The notes: generated by a model from the sequence alone, not told the origin. DNA of 45,800 nt from an uncultured Bacteroidales bacterium (GCA_937896505.1 CALBNP010000001.1:1-45800), one strand, 5' to 3'; shown: positions 7,451 through 16,602, counted from the first letter of the stretch. Numbers and translations are program-made.

Positions 7451-8891
7451 TTTCAGGCTCAAGGTTGGCGGGATGGAACGAGACATCCAAGGCACTCACC
7501 TCGACAGGCACCTCACTGGTGTTGACCAAGTAAAGTTTCAAATTATTCGAAGCCTTGAAAACGGAATCCAGCACTATCGATTGTGTGTGGAAATCCCAAC
7601 TCCGAACACCATAATGCTTCATTGGCAAAGGATAGGTCTTAACTGTCTTTTGTCCTTCGGCATCGGCACATTGAGCAGCAAGGAATATGGAAGCGATGGA
7701 ATCGGATGGCTTCGCAAAGAACGCAACATCAACCTCATCCCAATCAGTTGACAGACTATCAACAACAAAACCAGCACCGCAGGGTCGCGAAGCCTCAATA
7801 GGATGCCATGCCGGATTGCCACGGAAATGACCATAATCGTAGTGCAAGGTGTTCGGATTGGCATATTCATTGGGATAAAACGTCTTCAACGCCTTGGCCA
7901 CGTTATCTGCTATGATGCGTCTTCCTTCTTCGTAATAATGTTCCGTGGTCCAATTCTGGTCGATGAAATTGACATCACGCACCAAACTCAAGTTATCAAC
8001 TATCACGACATCGTCCATCGAGCCATAACGTTGCAACAGATAGTCGCGATTGCGGCGCATGAGGAAAAGAAGGTCCTCGCCTACCAACTCGTTGGCCTTA
8101 TCGACATTCTCCGCCATTAGGTTGAATATCAAATGCCAACCACGCTGACGGCACAATTCAACGATAGCATCGAAATCAGCCACGCGTGGATTATCATCAG
8201 TGATGGTAAAAGCGTAAGTCTTGACGTAATGGCAAGCCAACTCGGTTTTCGCTTGGTCGCGGTTCCCTTCTTCGTCACGCCAGCCATTCCACGCCATTGA
8301 CTCATCCCATTCGTCGGAAGTAGGATGCTGGAACTCATAAGGGAAATCCAAAGGAGCCGTGCGGCGAGCCTCTTTCGCCATATTGTCCCACTCTTCATCG
8401 CTATGGATGGTATAGGCCTTGAACGCTAGCAAAAAGCGATTAAAGAAAGGTGGATAATCTTTCAGCAACACGAGTTGTTTCCTCAGAGCGGTTTCAAGCC
8501 TCGAATAAATCCACGAAGAGCCAAACGAACGCAGGTTCATGGTCACCACCACGGTCTCGACGGCAGCATCTTCCGGAATATGCTTCAGCATATAATAATA
8601 GGTTTGGGCATGAGAAGCTTCCCTGGTCATGTCGCCCATCTTAACGGTGGGGAAATACTCCGAAGTGTAGGCGCTAATCTTGCGACGGTCAGGTTCTTCT
8701 TTTCCATAATGGTTGTTGGACGATTCACCGACATAAACGATTCGGCAACTGCCGTCGGCAACTTGCCACGAAAGTTCAACAATGTCGGAATACTTCACCA
8801 AATCATTCCTGAAAAACCATTTGGAATAGACCCAATTCATGCAAACCAGCAAAGCTGCAACGACAACGACACGTATAACTAACTTTTTCAT
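7425..8891 (-). CDS. SGNH-hydrolase-like partner of an MBOAT acyltransferase
   Basis: This 488-residue protein has one N-terminal membrane anchor (about residues 4-24) and would face the periplasm. IVYVGESSNNHY (about 51-62) resembles the GDSL/SGNH nucleophile block, with GESS in place of GDS and an NN following. A later DQNWTTEHYYEEGRRIIADN segment has the shape of the usual C-terminal D-x-x-H block. The last roughly 130 residues look like a beta-sandwich domain. The gene starts three bases after the MBOAT gene ends. AlgI/DltB-type MBOAT proteins commonly pair with AlgX/AlgJ/DltD-like proteins to move acyl groups onto surface polymers. I infer that role here; the acceptor is unknown. It is not a close match to any member I recognise. 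Confidence 0.65.
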   Translation of the reverse strand: MKKLVIRVVVVAALLVCMNWVYSKWFFRNDLVKYSDIVELSWQVADGSCRIVYVGESSNNHYGKEEPDRRKISAYTSEYFPTVKMGDMTREASHAQTYYYMLKHIPEDAAVETVVVTMNLRSFGSSWIYSRLETALRKQLVLLKDYPPFFNRFLLAFKAYTIHSDEEWDNMAKEARRTAPLDFPYEFQHPTSDEWDESMAWNGWRDEEGNRDQAKTELACHYVKTYAFTITDDNPRVADFDAIVELCRQRGWHLIFNLMAENVDKANELVGEDLLFLMRRNRDYLLQRYGSMDDVVIVDNLSLVRDVNFIDQNWTTEHYYEEGRRIIADNVAKALKTFYPNEYANPNTLHYDYGHFRGNPAWHPIEASRPCGAGFVVDSLSTDWDEVDVAFFAKPSDSIASIFLAAQCADAEGQKTVKTYPLPMKHYGVRSWDFHTQSIVLDSVFKASNNLKLYLVNTSEVPVEVSALDVSFHPANLEPEIKGKRQSP

Positions 8892-8894
8892 AGC

Positions 8895-10313
8895 CTAGAA
8901 CTGGAAATAGATGAACGGAATATTTTCGACCCTCGAGCATGCCACAATCATAAAAATCAGTACAGCGTAGATGAACCAACGCAGCACTAGAGGCTTGCCA
9001 TCGCACCAACGATCGAAACGAGTGTTGCGAAGCACAATATCACTTAAAACAAACAGGCCGAGATACAAGAAACTCTGCCAATCGACAGTCACTTGACGCT
9101 CCACGCCAAAGTTAGAAAACATGGCCACAAACATTTCCTTCATCTGGGCGAAATCGCTTGAGCGAAACATCACCCAAAATAAGGTGACGAGGATGAAAGT
9201 CTTGGCCATATTGAACAAGTCAATCGACCAACGCCCCACTTTTGTCTGAGGCTCAAGCGTCTTCACATTTTTCTTGAGCACCTTCTCCACAATATGCAGC
9301 AAGCCGTGGGCAAAGCCCCAAAAGAGGAATGTCCAAGCAGCACCATGCCAAATGCCACTCAACACAAACACTACCAGAATATTGAAAGCCCAACGGGAGA
9401 ACTTCACGCGGCTGCCGCCAAGCGGGATATAGACATAATCGCGGAACCAAGTGGAGAGCGAGATGTGCCAGCGGTGCCAAAACTCGGCGATGGAGCGCGA
9501 CAGATAGGGCGAGCGGAAGTTGTCGGAAATGTCGAAACCCATCAGTTTGGCACTACCCAAGGCGATAGTGGAATAACCAAAGAAGTCGCAATAAATCTGG
9601 AAAGAATAGAACACTGCCCCTAACATGACACTCCATGAATTATAGGTGGAAGGTTCGTCGTAGATTCTTTCAACCGTTAGGCCTAAATTGTCGGCCACTA
9701 CCATCTTGATGAACAAGCCGAACAAGATGAGCCGCATCCCCTTGGAGATGTTGTCGTAATCGAAGCGTTTCTCCTCGTGGAGCTGGCGCAACAAGTTACC
9801 CGGGCGTTCGATAGGGCCCGTCACCAGCTGCGGGAAGAACATCACATAAAGCGAATAATAGCCAAAATGATGCTCCGCCTTCTGGTTGCCACGATACACC
9901 TCTATCACATAGCTCATGCTCTGGAACGTGTGGAACGAGAGTCCGATTGGTAGGATGATATTCACCGCCAGGTCGGTTTCCATGCCCAATGTAGCACAAA
10001 GCCGTGTCAGATTTTCGGTGACGAAGCCTAGATACTTAAATACGAAAAGTACCGTCAAAGTGGAGACGACGCTAATAATCATGAAGGTTTTCTTCCATTT
10101 CGGTCGCTCGGCATTATGCTCCATCAGGATGCCCGCCAAATAATCTATCGCTATGGTAACGAGAAGGATAAGAATGTATTTTGGCACGAACCACATGTAG
10201 AACACGCAGCTGGCAGCAAGGAGCATAAACCATCTTGCCCGTTGTGGCAGCAGATAGAACAGCAGCACCACAACGGGCAGGAAGATGGCGAACTCTATGG
10301 AGTTGAAAACCAT
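8895..10313 (-). CDS. MBOAT-family O-acyltransferase (AlgI/DltB-like)
   Basis: This 472-residue multi-spanning inner-membrane protein carries the MBOAT core. It includes LPIGLSFHTFQSMSYVIEVY, FFPQLVTGPIERPGN, then AEFWHRWHISLSTWFRDYVY with IPLGG, and the segment SGIWHGAAWTFLFWG holding the presumed catalytic His. These proteins pass acyl groups from a cytoplasmic donor across the membrane to a periplasmic acceptor. It sits between the Omp28 gene (15 bases upstream) and the SGNH-like gene (three bases downstream), inside a five-gene minus-strand operon. The most likely task is O-acetylation of a surface glycan. Family assignment is secure; substrate and acceptor are inferred. Confidence 0.93.
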   Translation of the reverse strand: MVFNSIEFAIFLPVVVLLFYLLPQRARWFMLLAASCVFYMWFVPKYILILLVTIAIDYLAGILMEHNAERPKWKKTFMIISVVSTLTVLFVFKYLGFVTENLTRLCATLGMETDLAVNIILPIGLSFHTFQSMSYVIEVYRGNQKAEHHFGYYSLYVMFFPQLVTGPIERPGNLLRQLHEEKRFDYDNISKGMRLILFGLFIKMVVADNLGLTVERIYDEPSTYNSWSVMLGAVFYSFQIYCDFFGYSTIALGSAKLMGFDISDNFRSPYLSRSIAEFWHRWHISLSTWFRDYVYIPLGGSRVKFSRWAFNILVVFVLSGIWHGAAWTFLFWGFAHGLLHIVEKVLKKNVKTLEPQTKVGRWSIDLFNMAKTFILVTLFWVMFRSSDFAQMKEMFVAMFSNFGVERQVTVDWQSFLYLGLFVLSDIVLRNTRFDRWCDGKPLVLRWFIYAVLIFMIVACSRVENIPFIYFQF

Positions 10314-10328
10314 AAAATCCGATTGGGA

Positions 10329-11132
10329 TTATTTCAGCTTCTTCATAGTAGTTTGCAGGATCTTGTCGCCTTTGCTCTTGTCGGAGACATAGGCCAAGAT
10401 GTAGCATTGATCGACATTGAACGCAGGATCTATCACCATGTCGTATTGGTAGATGTACTCATCATTCACATAGCATTGTCCTTTATAGAAGGAATCGCCG
10501 AACTTACCATTGAGCGTGCCACGGAAAACATTGCGGAACACATAGTCATTGATTACACCGCCAGGTGCAACTTGCTTACCCACAAGGCTATCTTCCACCA
10601 AGCAGACGGTGACATAGAAATCACCCGAAACATCAGCCACAGCCATCACATCAGCTTCGACGTGGACGGTACGGGTTGAGTCGTCATAATGGTTGAAAAT
10701 CTGCACATCGAAGGTCTGTTCTTCAGCCATGCCATCGCTCACAGATGTATCAATTTGGTCATAATATAAGGTATAGCCATCCGTAAGCGAAACATGGTCA
10801 ACTGAAAACAGTGGGTTACTGGTATTATCGTTATACCAATACGTTCCTTCTTCCGTCAAAAAATCCGGGAAATCGCCCATGGGGATAGCCATGGGGCCAG
10901 CATGAACTGACATCACAAATACCTTATCTTCGCCATAGGCATGTTGCACTTCGTGAGCATACTCGGCGGCAGCTGGGCAATTGACACAACGCACACCCGT
11001 AAAATCCTTAATCAGCACCGTCTTTCCGCCAGCGGAAGGGGTGAAAGGCTTTTTTGGATTGTCTATCTTATCGCAATTGGTAACCGCAAAAACCATGGCA
11101 ACCAATGCCATTATCGAGAATATCTTTTTCAT
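10329..11132 (-). CDS. Omp28-family outer-membrane lipoprotein
   Basis: The 267-residue protein starts with MKKIFSIMALVAMVFAVTNC, a lipoprotein signal whose Cys-20 would be lipidated. The longer frame from 11210 is rejected because this signal would then be internal. After a short linker, LIKDFTGVRCVNCPAAAEYA contains a C-x-x-C in a thioredoxin-like setting, as is usual in Omp28 proteins. The rest is a mixed beta domain. It follows the DUF6029 gene by ten bases. Its CXXC and the TlpA-type thioredoxin at the head of the same operon suggest a shared redox or folding function in the envelope. That link is inference; the biochemical role of Omp28 is not established. Confidence 0.87.
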   Translation of the reverse strand: MKKIFSIMALVAMVFAVTNCDKIDNPKKPFTPSAGGKTVLIKDFTGVRCVNCPAAAEYAHEVQHAYGEDKVFVMSVHAGPMAIPMGDFPDFLTEEGTYWYNDNTSNPLFSVDHVSLTDGYTLYYDQIDTSVSDGMAEEQTFDVQIFNHYDDSTRTVHVEADVMAVADVSGDFYVTVCLVEDSLVGKQVAPGGVINDYVFRNVFRGTLNGKFGDSFYKGQCYVNDEYIYQYDMVIDPAFNVDQCYILAYVSDKSKGDKILQTTMKKLK

Positions 11133-11142
11133 TTTATGTAAT

Positions 11143-12888
11143 TTAGAATGAGGTTGAAACAGTAAGTGAAACGCCTGACGAAGCGGGTACGGTACGGCAA
11201 ACACCACCAACGCAAACCACGCCTTCGCTTTGGCGACCGCCGCTCAGCATGATACGGGTGGCATCTCTAATGTAAGTCACGTTACCCGAGAAATAATGGT
11301 CGCGATACTCAGGCACTGGGTTGCCATAATTCCATTTGTCGCCAATGGAGAACGACCAATGAGGTGTGATGGAGTATTCAATCAAGCCTGCCAACCAATT
11401 GCCACGCTTCTGGAAGTCTTTCTTCTCGCTCTCGTCATACACATAGCCTTGGTGGACTTTGTTTTCCCATAAGCCTTGAAGTTCGAGGCGGACACTCTGC
11501 TTCTTGTCGATTTTGTAGGTGACATCCATAAAGGCGATGTGGGCCTTCACCTTTGGGGAGCCGACATGGCCTTCAATGGTCGCGATGTCATACAAAAGAT
11601 TGATGTATTGTGCGGTAATATGCCAATCTTTGCTTATCTTCTTGTCAATCTCGAAGTTGATGTCGCGGAAAAATACCGAATCGCTTACGGCGAAGAACTT
11701 GGAGGTATAGCCCATCGTGCCTCTTTTATTGACCACCAACTCACCATTGTCGAGAATGGAATCACGGACAATGTCGTTCACTTGGCTCACGTTAAGGGTC
11801 AGCTTGGTGCCATATTTACCGCCGAGAGCCGTTCCTTTGGGAATGGTGTAGTTCACCTGGAACTGGGCTGCCATTTCGCCATTGGGTTGGGTCGAATAGG
11901 TGTACATCGATGGCAAGCTATGAGTGTGAGTGTAATTGATAGGTGGGATGAAGTTGATGTCCAAGTCATTTTGCTTGGCTGTGTACATCGACTTGAAGCT
12001 CATGTTATCCACACGTTTCAACTGCAGCACGATGCCCAAGCCCTTTTGCGAATACGACAAAGAGGAAAGCAAGGCTTGACCTTCTTTATAGATGAAGTTA
12101 TTGATAGCCGATGGGTCGTTGATCTTGTAAGCATATTCGGTGCTGAAAGCAAAACGACCGTATGACAGGTTGATGCGTCCGGCAGCAGCGCCCACATTTT
12201 CAGGAATGAAGTAGAACAAGCTTTGGTCGTATTGTTTCTTGCTGACGAAACTACCGCCAAGCGTCATTCTGAATTCCGATTCATTCATGGAAGGAATGCT
12301 TTGGTTGAGGTCCCATTCAGCATCAACGCCACGGATTATGCCACGATAGTCATCGGCTTCGAAATCTCTCTCAAGATAGGTAGCCCAATAGTAACGCTGG
12401 CGGCCATAAACGCCCTTGAAGGTCAGGCCTTGAGTTGGACGAAACACCACGCGGGCACCGCGCAGCGAGTTATCCATACCAAGCGACCACTCTTCGTAGG
12501 TACGGAACACCAAACCGCTACCGAACTGGTCGTAGATGTCGCCCACGGTGAAACCAATGGTGCCATTATCGTAGTTGGCGAAGAAGTTTGCCAAGCCAAC
12601 GCCATTCAGCTCATCGCGGAAGCCATTCATCTGGGGCATGAAAGCCTCGAAACGGATGCCAGCAGAAAAGTTGCCCAAATTATACTGGACTTTACCGAAA
12701 CCATTGAGACCCACCTTCTTACCATTGATGGATTCAGGGGTGATGTCGATGGTTGCATCGGGCATGTAATATTGTCCGTCGATCTGGAAGCTGCCATTGA
12801 TTTGCGAACCTTCCAACAACGACTGAGCGCGGACCGAAAGACAGCCCAGCGCACCAAAAAAAAGAATCGAGAGTAATATTTTACGCAT
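11143..12888 (-). CDS. DUF6029-family predicted outer-membrane beta-barrel protein
   Basis: I start this 581-residue protein at MRKILLSILFFGALG (ATG 12888-12886), a normal signal peptide ending near VRAQ. The longer frame from 12963 runs through an intergenic palindrome and is rejected. The mature protein begins with GSFQIDGQYYMPDATIDI and then alternates amphipathic strands rich in Gly and aromatics, typical of a beta-barrel. It ends with SSGVSLTVSTSF, whose final Phe fits an outer-membrane barrel signal. The conserved neighbours (TlpA-type protein upstream, Omp28 downstream) match an arrangement I associate with Bacteroidales. Its function is unknown. The spacing from the TlpA gene is 95 bases and holds a large hairpin that could adjust relative expression. 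Confidence 0.78.
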   Translation of the reverse strand: MRKILLSILFFGALGCLSVRAQSLLEGSQINGSFQIDGQYYMPDATIDITPESINGKKVGLNGFGKVQYNLGNFSAGIRFEAFMPQMNGFRDELNGVGLANFFANYDNGTIGFTVGDIYDQFGSGLVFRTYEEWSLGMDNSLRGARVVFRPTQGLTFKGVYGRQRYYWATYLERDFEADDYRGIIRGVDAEWDLNQSIPSMNESEFRMTLGGSFVSKKQYDQSLFYFIPENVGAAAGRINLSYGRFAFSTEYAYKINDPSAINNFIYKEGQALLSSLSYSQKGLGIVLQLKRVDNMSFKSMYTAKQNDLDINFIPPINYTHTHSLPSMYTYSTQPNGEMAAQFQVNYTIPKGTALGGKYGTKLTLNVSQVNDIVRDSILDNGELVVNKRGTMGYTSKFFAVSDSVFFRDINFEIDKKISKDWHITAQYINLLYDIATIEGHVGSPKVKAHIAFMDVTYKIDKKQSVRLELQGLWENKVHQGYVYDESEKKDFQKRGNWLAGLIEYSITPHWSFSIGDKWNYGNPVPEYRDHYFSGNVTYIRDATRIMLSGGRQSEGVVCVGGVCRTVPASSGVSLTVSTSF

Positions 12889-12908
12889 AGATTGTGTATT
12901 AAAACCAT

Positions 12909-12974
12909 GACCATCGACTATGACCATGACCGCTAAACAGAAGTTTTCTGCGGTCATGGTCATAGTTGGTGGTC
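12909..12974. repeat. 25-base inverted repeat between the TlpA and DUF6029 genes
   Basis: Arms 12909-12933 and 12950-12974 pair with two mismatches. The inner 16 bases, CTATGACCATGACCGC, pair perfectly. The 16-base spacer contains CAGAA and TTCTG, which can extend the fold. The arms are themselves built from the short word CTATGACCATGACC. It lies inside an operon, so it may stabilise or attenuate the transcript, or may only be a repeat. Confidence 0.85.
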
Positions 12975-12983
12975 ATAGTCAGA

Positions 12984-13478
12984 TTATTTGACGAGTTTCT
13001 GGATTTCTTCGTAAAGTTCGTCTTCGGCGCCTTCAAGATAGCCTGTGTGCTGATACACGATCTTGCCCTTGCCATCAATAAGGAAGGTGTGAGGTGGATT
13101 GCTAACATTCATGGCGCGTTTCAGTTCGCTGTTCACGTCGAGCAACACATTGAAATCCCAGCCCTTGCCTTCGACAAAAGGCTTCACCTTTGCAGTCGAA
13201 CGTGAGTCGTCGATTGAAACGGAATAGATTTTCACGCCAGTTTCATCCTGCCAATCATCATACACGTCACTCAAGGCGTTGTGTTCCTTGATGCATGGAG
13301 CGCACCAAGTAGCCCAGAAAGTGATAACGATAGGTTTGCCATTGTTCGACAGCTTCGAGATGTTGACATCTTTACCATTCAAGTCCTTCAATGTTACGTT
13401 AGGAAGGTCGGTTTTCGTTTGCGCATGAAGACCTGCCACCAGCAGCGTCATCAGCAATAATGTAGTAAGCTTCTTCAT
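12984..13478 (-). CDS. TlpA-family thiol:disulfide oxidoreductase
   Basis: This is a periplasmic thioredoxin-fold protein of 164 residues with a cleavable signal (MKKLTTLLLMTLLVAGLHAQ). The active site is WATWCAPC (C-x-P-C type, about residues 55-62), followed by the usual YSVSIDDSRS strand and cis-Pro segment NVSNPPHTFLID. Such proteins keep envelope cysteines reduced or shuttle electrons from the cytoplasmic membrane. It is the first gene of the five-gene minus-strand operon, whose Omp28 protein also carries a CXXC. No clear promoter box was picked out in the A/T-rich upstream stretch 13479-13593, which instead holds low-complexity words. Confidence 0.92.
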   Translation of the reverse strand: MKKLTTLLLMTLLVAGLHAQTKTDLPNVTLKDLNGKDVNISKLSNNGKPIVITFWATWCAPCIKEHNALSDVYDDWQDETGVKIYSVSIDDSRSTAKVKPFVEGKGWDFNVLLDVNSELKRAMNVSNPPHTFLIDGKGKIVYQHTGYLEGAEDELYEEIQKLVK

Positions 13479-13517
13479 TTGTTATGATTGTTAAATATTA
13501 AACTTTCAATTATTTAT

Positions 13518-13549
13518 ATTCTTAATTCTCAATTCTTCATTCTTAATTA
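13518..13549. repeat. Low-complexity TTCTTAATT words
   Basis: A short run of diverged ATTCTTAATT, CTCAATT and CTTCATT words lies between manA (ends 13594) and the TlpA gene start. It is similar in style to the intergenic arrays near 3845-3943. No other feature was seen in this gap. Confidence 0.6.
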
Positions 13550-13593
13550 ACTCCGTTGAAATGTATATTCGGCGTAGCCAATCTTCGATTTCT

Positions 13594-14586
13594 TCATTCC
13601 ACATTAATATAGACTTCCATCAGCTTGCAATACTGCTCAGCCCTGATAGTAACCTGATTGATAACATTCGGGACGAGGATACATTCCCCTGCATTAACAC
13701 ATTCCGTGCCATTTTCCCATTTCAGCTCAAATTTTCCTTTCGTGCAAAGCAAGATGACGAAGGAATCGAGACTCGAGTAGTCCTTTTCCATCTCGCCGCC
13801 TTCCATCTGGAGCATGTTCGTAACGAAAAACTGCGAATCAACGACAGGAAGCGAACGGTTCATCTCATTGGGCACATCGATTTTGTATTGTTCAGGCAAG
13901 TTGAAATCGAGAGCTTCCAACGACTGAGGGATGTGTAGCTCGCGGCGCATACCGGCTACATCGATACGGTCCCAGTCGTAAATGCGATAGGTGACATCGC
14001 TGGTCTGCTGGATTTCGGCCACCATAATGTCGGGACCAAGGGCATGGACACGACCCGCCGGGATGAAAAACACATCGCCTTCTTTCACTTCCTCATAGTT
14101 CAAGACGCTTTGGAGGCGGCTGGCCTCCATCACTTTGGCATACTCCATGCGAGTGAGTTGTTGGTTGAAGCCCATAACCAGTTTGGCATCCTTGTCGGCC
14201 TGCATTACATACCACATCTCCGTCTTTCCATTGCCAAGACCACGTTTCTGTGCCAGTTCGTCATCGGGATGCACCTGCACCGAAAGCCAGTCGTTGGCAT
14301 CGATAACTTTCACCAAGATAGGAAATTGCTCACCATATTTGTCAAACACGGCATCGCCAACGAGGTCACCCATGAAAGTCTCAACAAGGTCGTTGATTTC
14401 GTCGCCTTCGAAGTCGCCAATAGCCACTTCGCTCTGCTCGTTCCAAATGCCCGAAAGCAGCCAAGCCTCGCCACAGTTCGGCAAGTTACCATAATCCAAG
14501 CCCAAGACTTCCTTGATTTTCCGACCGCCCCAAATCTTGTCCTTGAAGATGGGTTTGAACTTGAGAGGATATAATACCGTTGACAT
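13594..14586 (-). CDS. manA: Mannose-6-phosphate isomerase, class I
   Basis: This zinc enzyme interconverts mannose 6-phosphate and fructose 6-phosphate, feeding GDP-mannose synthesis or mannose use. The 330 residues begin YPLKFKPIFKDKIWGG, typical of the shorter bacterial form. The metal ligands are visible: QVHPDD (His-106), KTEMW (Glu-123) and GRVHALG (His-181). The upstream Gln of VQVH is also present. The C-terminal cupin-like part is present and complete. The gene stands alone on the minus strand, back to back with the M20 amidohydrolase gene. Assignment is secure. Confidence 0.95.
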   Translation of the reverse strand: MSTVLYPLKFKPIFKDKIWGGRKIKEVLGLDYGNLPNCGEAWLLSGIWNEQSEVAIGDFEGDEINDLVETFMGDLVGDAVFDKYGEQFPILVKVIDANDWLSVQVHPDDELAQKRGLGNGKTEMWYVMQADKDAKLVMGFNQQLTRMEYAKVMEASRLQSVLNYEEVKEGDVFFIPAGRVHALGPDIMVAEIQQTSDVTYRIYDWDRIDVAGMRRELHIPQSLEALDFNLPEQYKIDVPNEMNRSLPVVDSQFFVTNMLQMEGGEMEKDYSSLDSFVILLCTKGKFELKWENGTECVNAGECILVPNVINQVTIRAEQYCKLMEVYINVE

Positions 14587-14643
14587 CAGATTCTATTTGA
14601 AAAAATACGGGGCAAAGATATGGATTTTTTCCAAACAAAAGCG

Positions 14644-14651
14644 TACTTTTG
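14644..14651 (+). promoter_or_regulatory. -7 box of the M20 amidohydrolase gene
   Basis: TACTTTTG fits TAnnTTTG and ends 28 bases before the chosen ATG at 14680. A start at 14620 would lie upstream of it. Confidence 0.55.
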
Positions 14652-14679
14652 CAAACATCAAAAAAAGCAAAATCGAGTC

Positions 14680-15807
14680 ATGCAAGAAATATTTGAACTT
14701 CGGCATATTCTTCACTCCTATCCTGAACCATCAGGAAACGAAGTCAAAACCAATCTTATTATCAACCAATGGCTTAAAGCCACGAATCCAGACCTGCTGA
14801 TAGAAAAGATAGGCGGCTATGGCGTGGCGGCTATCTATAAAGGCAAGCAACCCGGCAAGCGCATCCTCATCCGCGGCGACATCGATGCGCTTCACATTCC
14901 CGAACAAAACGACCTATCCTATTGTTCGCAACACAATGGTTTTTCGCACAAATGCGGTCACGACGGCCACACCGCCATTTTATGCGGCTTGGCCCAATGG
15001 CTTGGTGAACAGCGTCCCGACCGTGGTGAAGTGGTACTGCTTTTCCAACCCGCCGAAGAAACGGGGCAAGGCGCTCAAGCCGTCTTGCAAGACCCTCAGT
15101 TTCAACAAATCAAGCCCGACATCGCCTACGGGTTGCACAACCTTCCGAGTTTCGAAAAAGGCAAGATCATGGTACGTCGAGGCTGTTTCGCAGCAGCATC
15201 CTTTGGGTTGAAACTCGTTTTCGATGGTCGCACAGCCCATGCCTCACAGCCCGAAACAGGACACAATCCTTCCGAACTTTTTGCGGTGCTCATCCATCAG
15301 TTGGAGAAAAAACGCGAGATGCTGAAAGACATGAAGCCACTCACCACATTTGTCATCACTCACGCCATGTTGGGTGAAGAGACCTTCGGTGTCGCTCCTG
15401 GCCATGCCGAGATTTGGCTCACCTTGCGCAGCTACGACGACCACAACCTTGAGATGCTGGCCTCACAAATCATCGAGATGTGCCGTGCCAAAGCCAAAGA
15501 CCATCTTTTCGATTTCAGCTACACGATGCACGAGGCCTTTGCCGCCACCAATAGCGACGACCATTGCGTTGATATTATTGAGAAGGCAGCGCAAAACCTT
15601 GATTTGCAAATCAGTCATTTAAGCGAACCTTTCCGCTGGTCGGAAGACTTCGGACGCTTCGGCGAAGTGTGTCCGATAGGCTTCTTCGGTTTAGGTTCGG
15701 GCATCGACCAACCTGCCCTGCACAATCCGGAATACGACTTCCCAGATGACATTCTCGAAACAGGAATGTGCATGTTTTGGGAAATCATCAGGCAAGAGCT
15801 GGAATAA
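14680..15807 (+). CDS. M20-family amidohydrolase
   Basis: This metal-dependent amidohydrolase cleaves N-acyl or similar amide bonds of amino acids (hippurate or N-acetyl-amino-acid hydrolase type). From the ATG at 14680 the protein has 375 residues, close to the usual length. It starts MQEIFELRHILHSYPEPSGN. The metal-binding residues appear in RGDIDALHI, CGHDGHTAIL, FQPAEETGQGA and the late LHNPEYDFPDD. A dimerisation lid domain lies about 175-290. A terminator-like hairpin sits right after the stop. The exact substrate cannot be predicted. An upstream in-frame ATG at 14620 is rejected because the -7 box would then be inside the gene. Confidence 0.9.
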   Translation: MQEIFELRHILHSYPEPSGNEVKTNLIINQWLKATNPDLLIEKIGGYGVAAIYKGKQPGKRILIRGDIDALHIPEQNDLSYCSQHNGFSHKCGHDGHTAILCGLAQWLGEQRPDRGEVVLLFQPAEETGQGAQAVLQDPQFQQIKPDIAYGLHNLPSFEKGKIMVRRGCFAAASFGLKLVFDGRTAHASQPETGHNPSELFAVLIHQLEKKREMLKDMKPLTTFVITHAMLGEETFGVAPGHAEIWLTLRSYDDHNLEMLASQIIEMCRAKAKDHLFDFSYTMHEAFAATNSDDHCVDIIEKAAQNLDLQISHLSEPFRWSEDFGRFGEVCPIGFFGLGSGIDQPALHNPEYDFPDDILETGMCMFWEIIRQELE

Positions 15808-15819
15808 ACTTATAAATAG

Positions 15820-15848
15820 TTGATAACGTTTATTTTGTTATCAATTTT
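15820..15848 (+). terminator. Terminator of the M20 gene
   Basis: TTGATAAC (15820-15827) pairs perfectly with GTTATCAA (15837-15844), followed by TTTT. It overlaps the stop codon of the convergent mtnN gene. Confidence 0.6.
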
Positions 15849-16588
15849 GTAATCTCGTTAACTATAGCGAGCGAATAGAAGTTGGCAATTTCGGCGATGA
15901 ACTTGCCGAAATCGACGCGTGCGTTGTGGTCGGCCGTGTCGCTGATGGTGCGGATGACCGTGAATGGCACGTCAAATTCCATGCAAGCCTGAGCAACGGC
16001 GGCACCTTCCATCTCGACACAAAGGACGTTTGGCAAACCAGAGAGGATTTCGTTTCGCTTTTCATCACTGTTGATGAACTGGTCGCCACTAGCCACGTCG
16101 CCAAAATACAGCATCGGATTCAAGCCAAATTCTTTGGCAGCCGCTTCGCCCACTATTTTCTCAACGCCTTTCGAGAGCAAGTTCTCCACGGCACGACCCG
16201 CCAACTCGCTCAAAGCCTCGTCGCTATCGACATAAACCTTATTCAGCAATGGCAATTCGTATTTTTTAATGATGGGCCGAGCATCCAAATCGTGCTGAAC
16301 CAAACGCTTGGAAACGACAATGTCGCCAACTTTAAGATTATCGGCCAAGGCTCCGGCAGTACCGATAAAAAACAAATCGGTGACATGGAACTCCGTCAGC
16401 AAAACCGTCGCCGTAATGGTAGCGGCCACCTTCCCCCACTTCGAAAAGGCTACCACACAATCCACACCATTAATTTTCCCAGTGATAAATTCACGATTTC
16501 CAAGCTCGACAACCTTACGCTCATCCACCATTCCCTTGACCATGTCGATTTCTTCCTTCATGGCACCCAAAATGCCTATACGTCTCAT
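15830..16588 (-). CDS. mtnN: 5'-methylthioadenosine/S-adenosylhomocysteine nucleosidase
   Basis: This enzyme hydrolyses the glycosidic bond of MTA and SAH, removing inhibitory by-products of S-adenosylmethionine use and feeding the activated methyl cycle. The start is the second of two adjacent ATGs (16591 and 16588); the first is equally possible. The 252 residues show the N-terminal RRIGILGAMKEEI with its acidic catalytic residue. They also show FIGTAGAL, the substrate Glu in CVEMEGAAVAQ, and the catalytic Asp in ISDTADH. Length and motif spacing fit the family. The gene is divergent from the LOG-kinase gene and shares its promoter region. Confidence 0.95.
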   Translation of the reverse strand: MRRIGILGAMKEEIDMVKGMVDERKVVELGNREFITGKINGVDCVVAFSKWGKVAATITATVLLTEFHVTDLFFIGTAGALADNLKVGDIVVSKRLVQHDLDARPIIKKYELPLLNKVYVDSDEALSELAGRAVENLLSKGVEKIVGEAAAKEFGLNPMLYFGDVASGDQFINSDEKRNEILSGLPNVLCVEMEGAAVAQACMEFDVPFTVIRTISDTADHNARVDFGKFIAEIANFYSLAIVNEITKLITK

Positions 16589-16602
16589 CATAGTTTTCCA
16601 AT

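Noticed and set aside
11476..12165. A 229-residue plus-strand frame
   Set aside because: It is the antisense shadow of the DUF6029 barrel gene and shows no domain or ribosome site.
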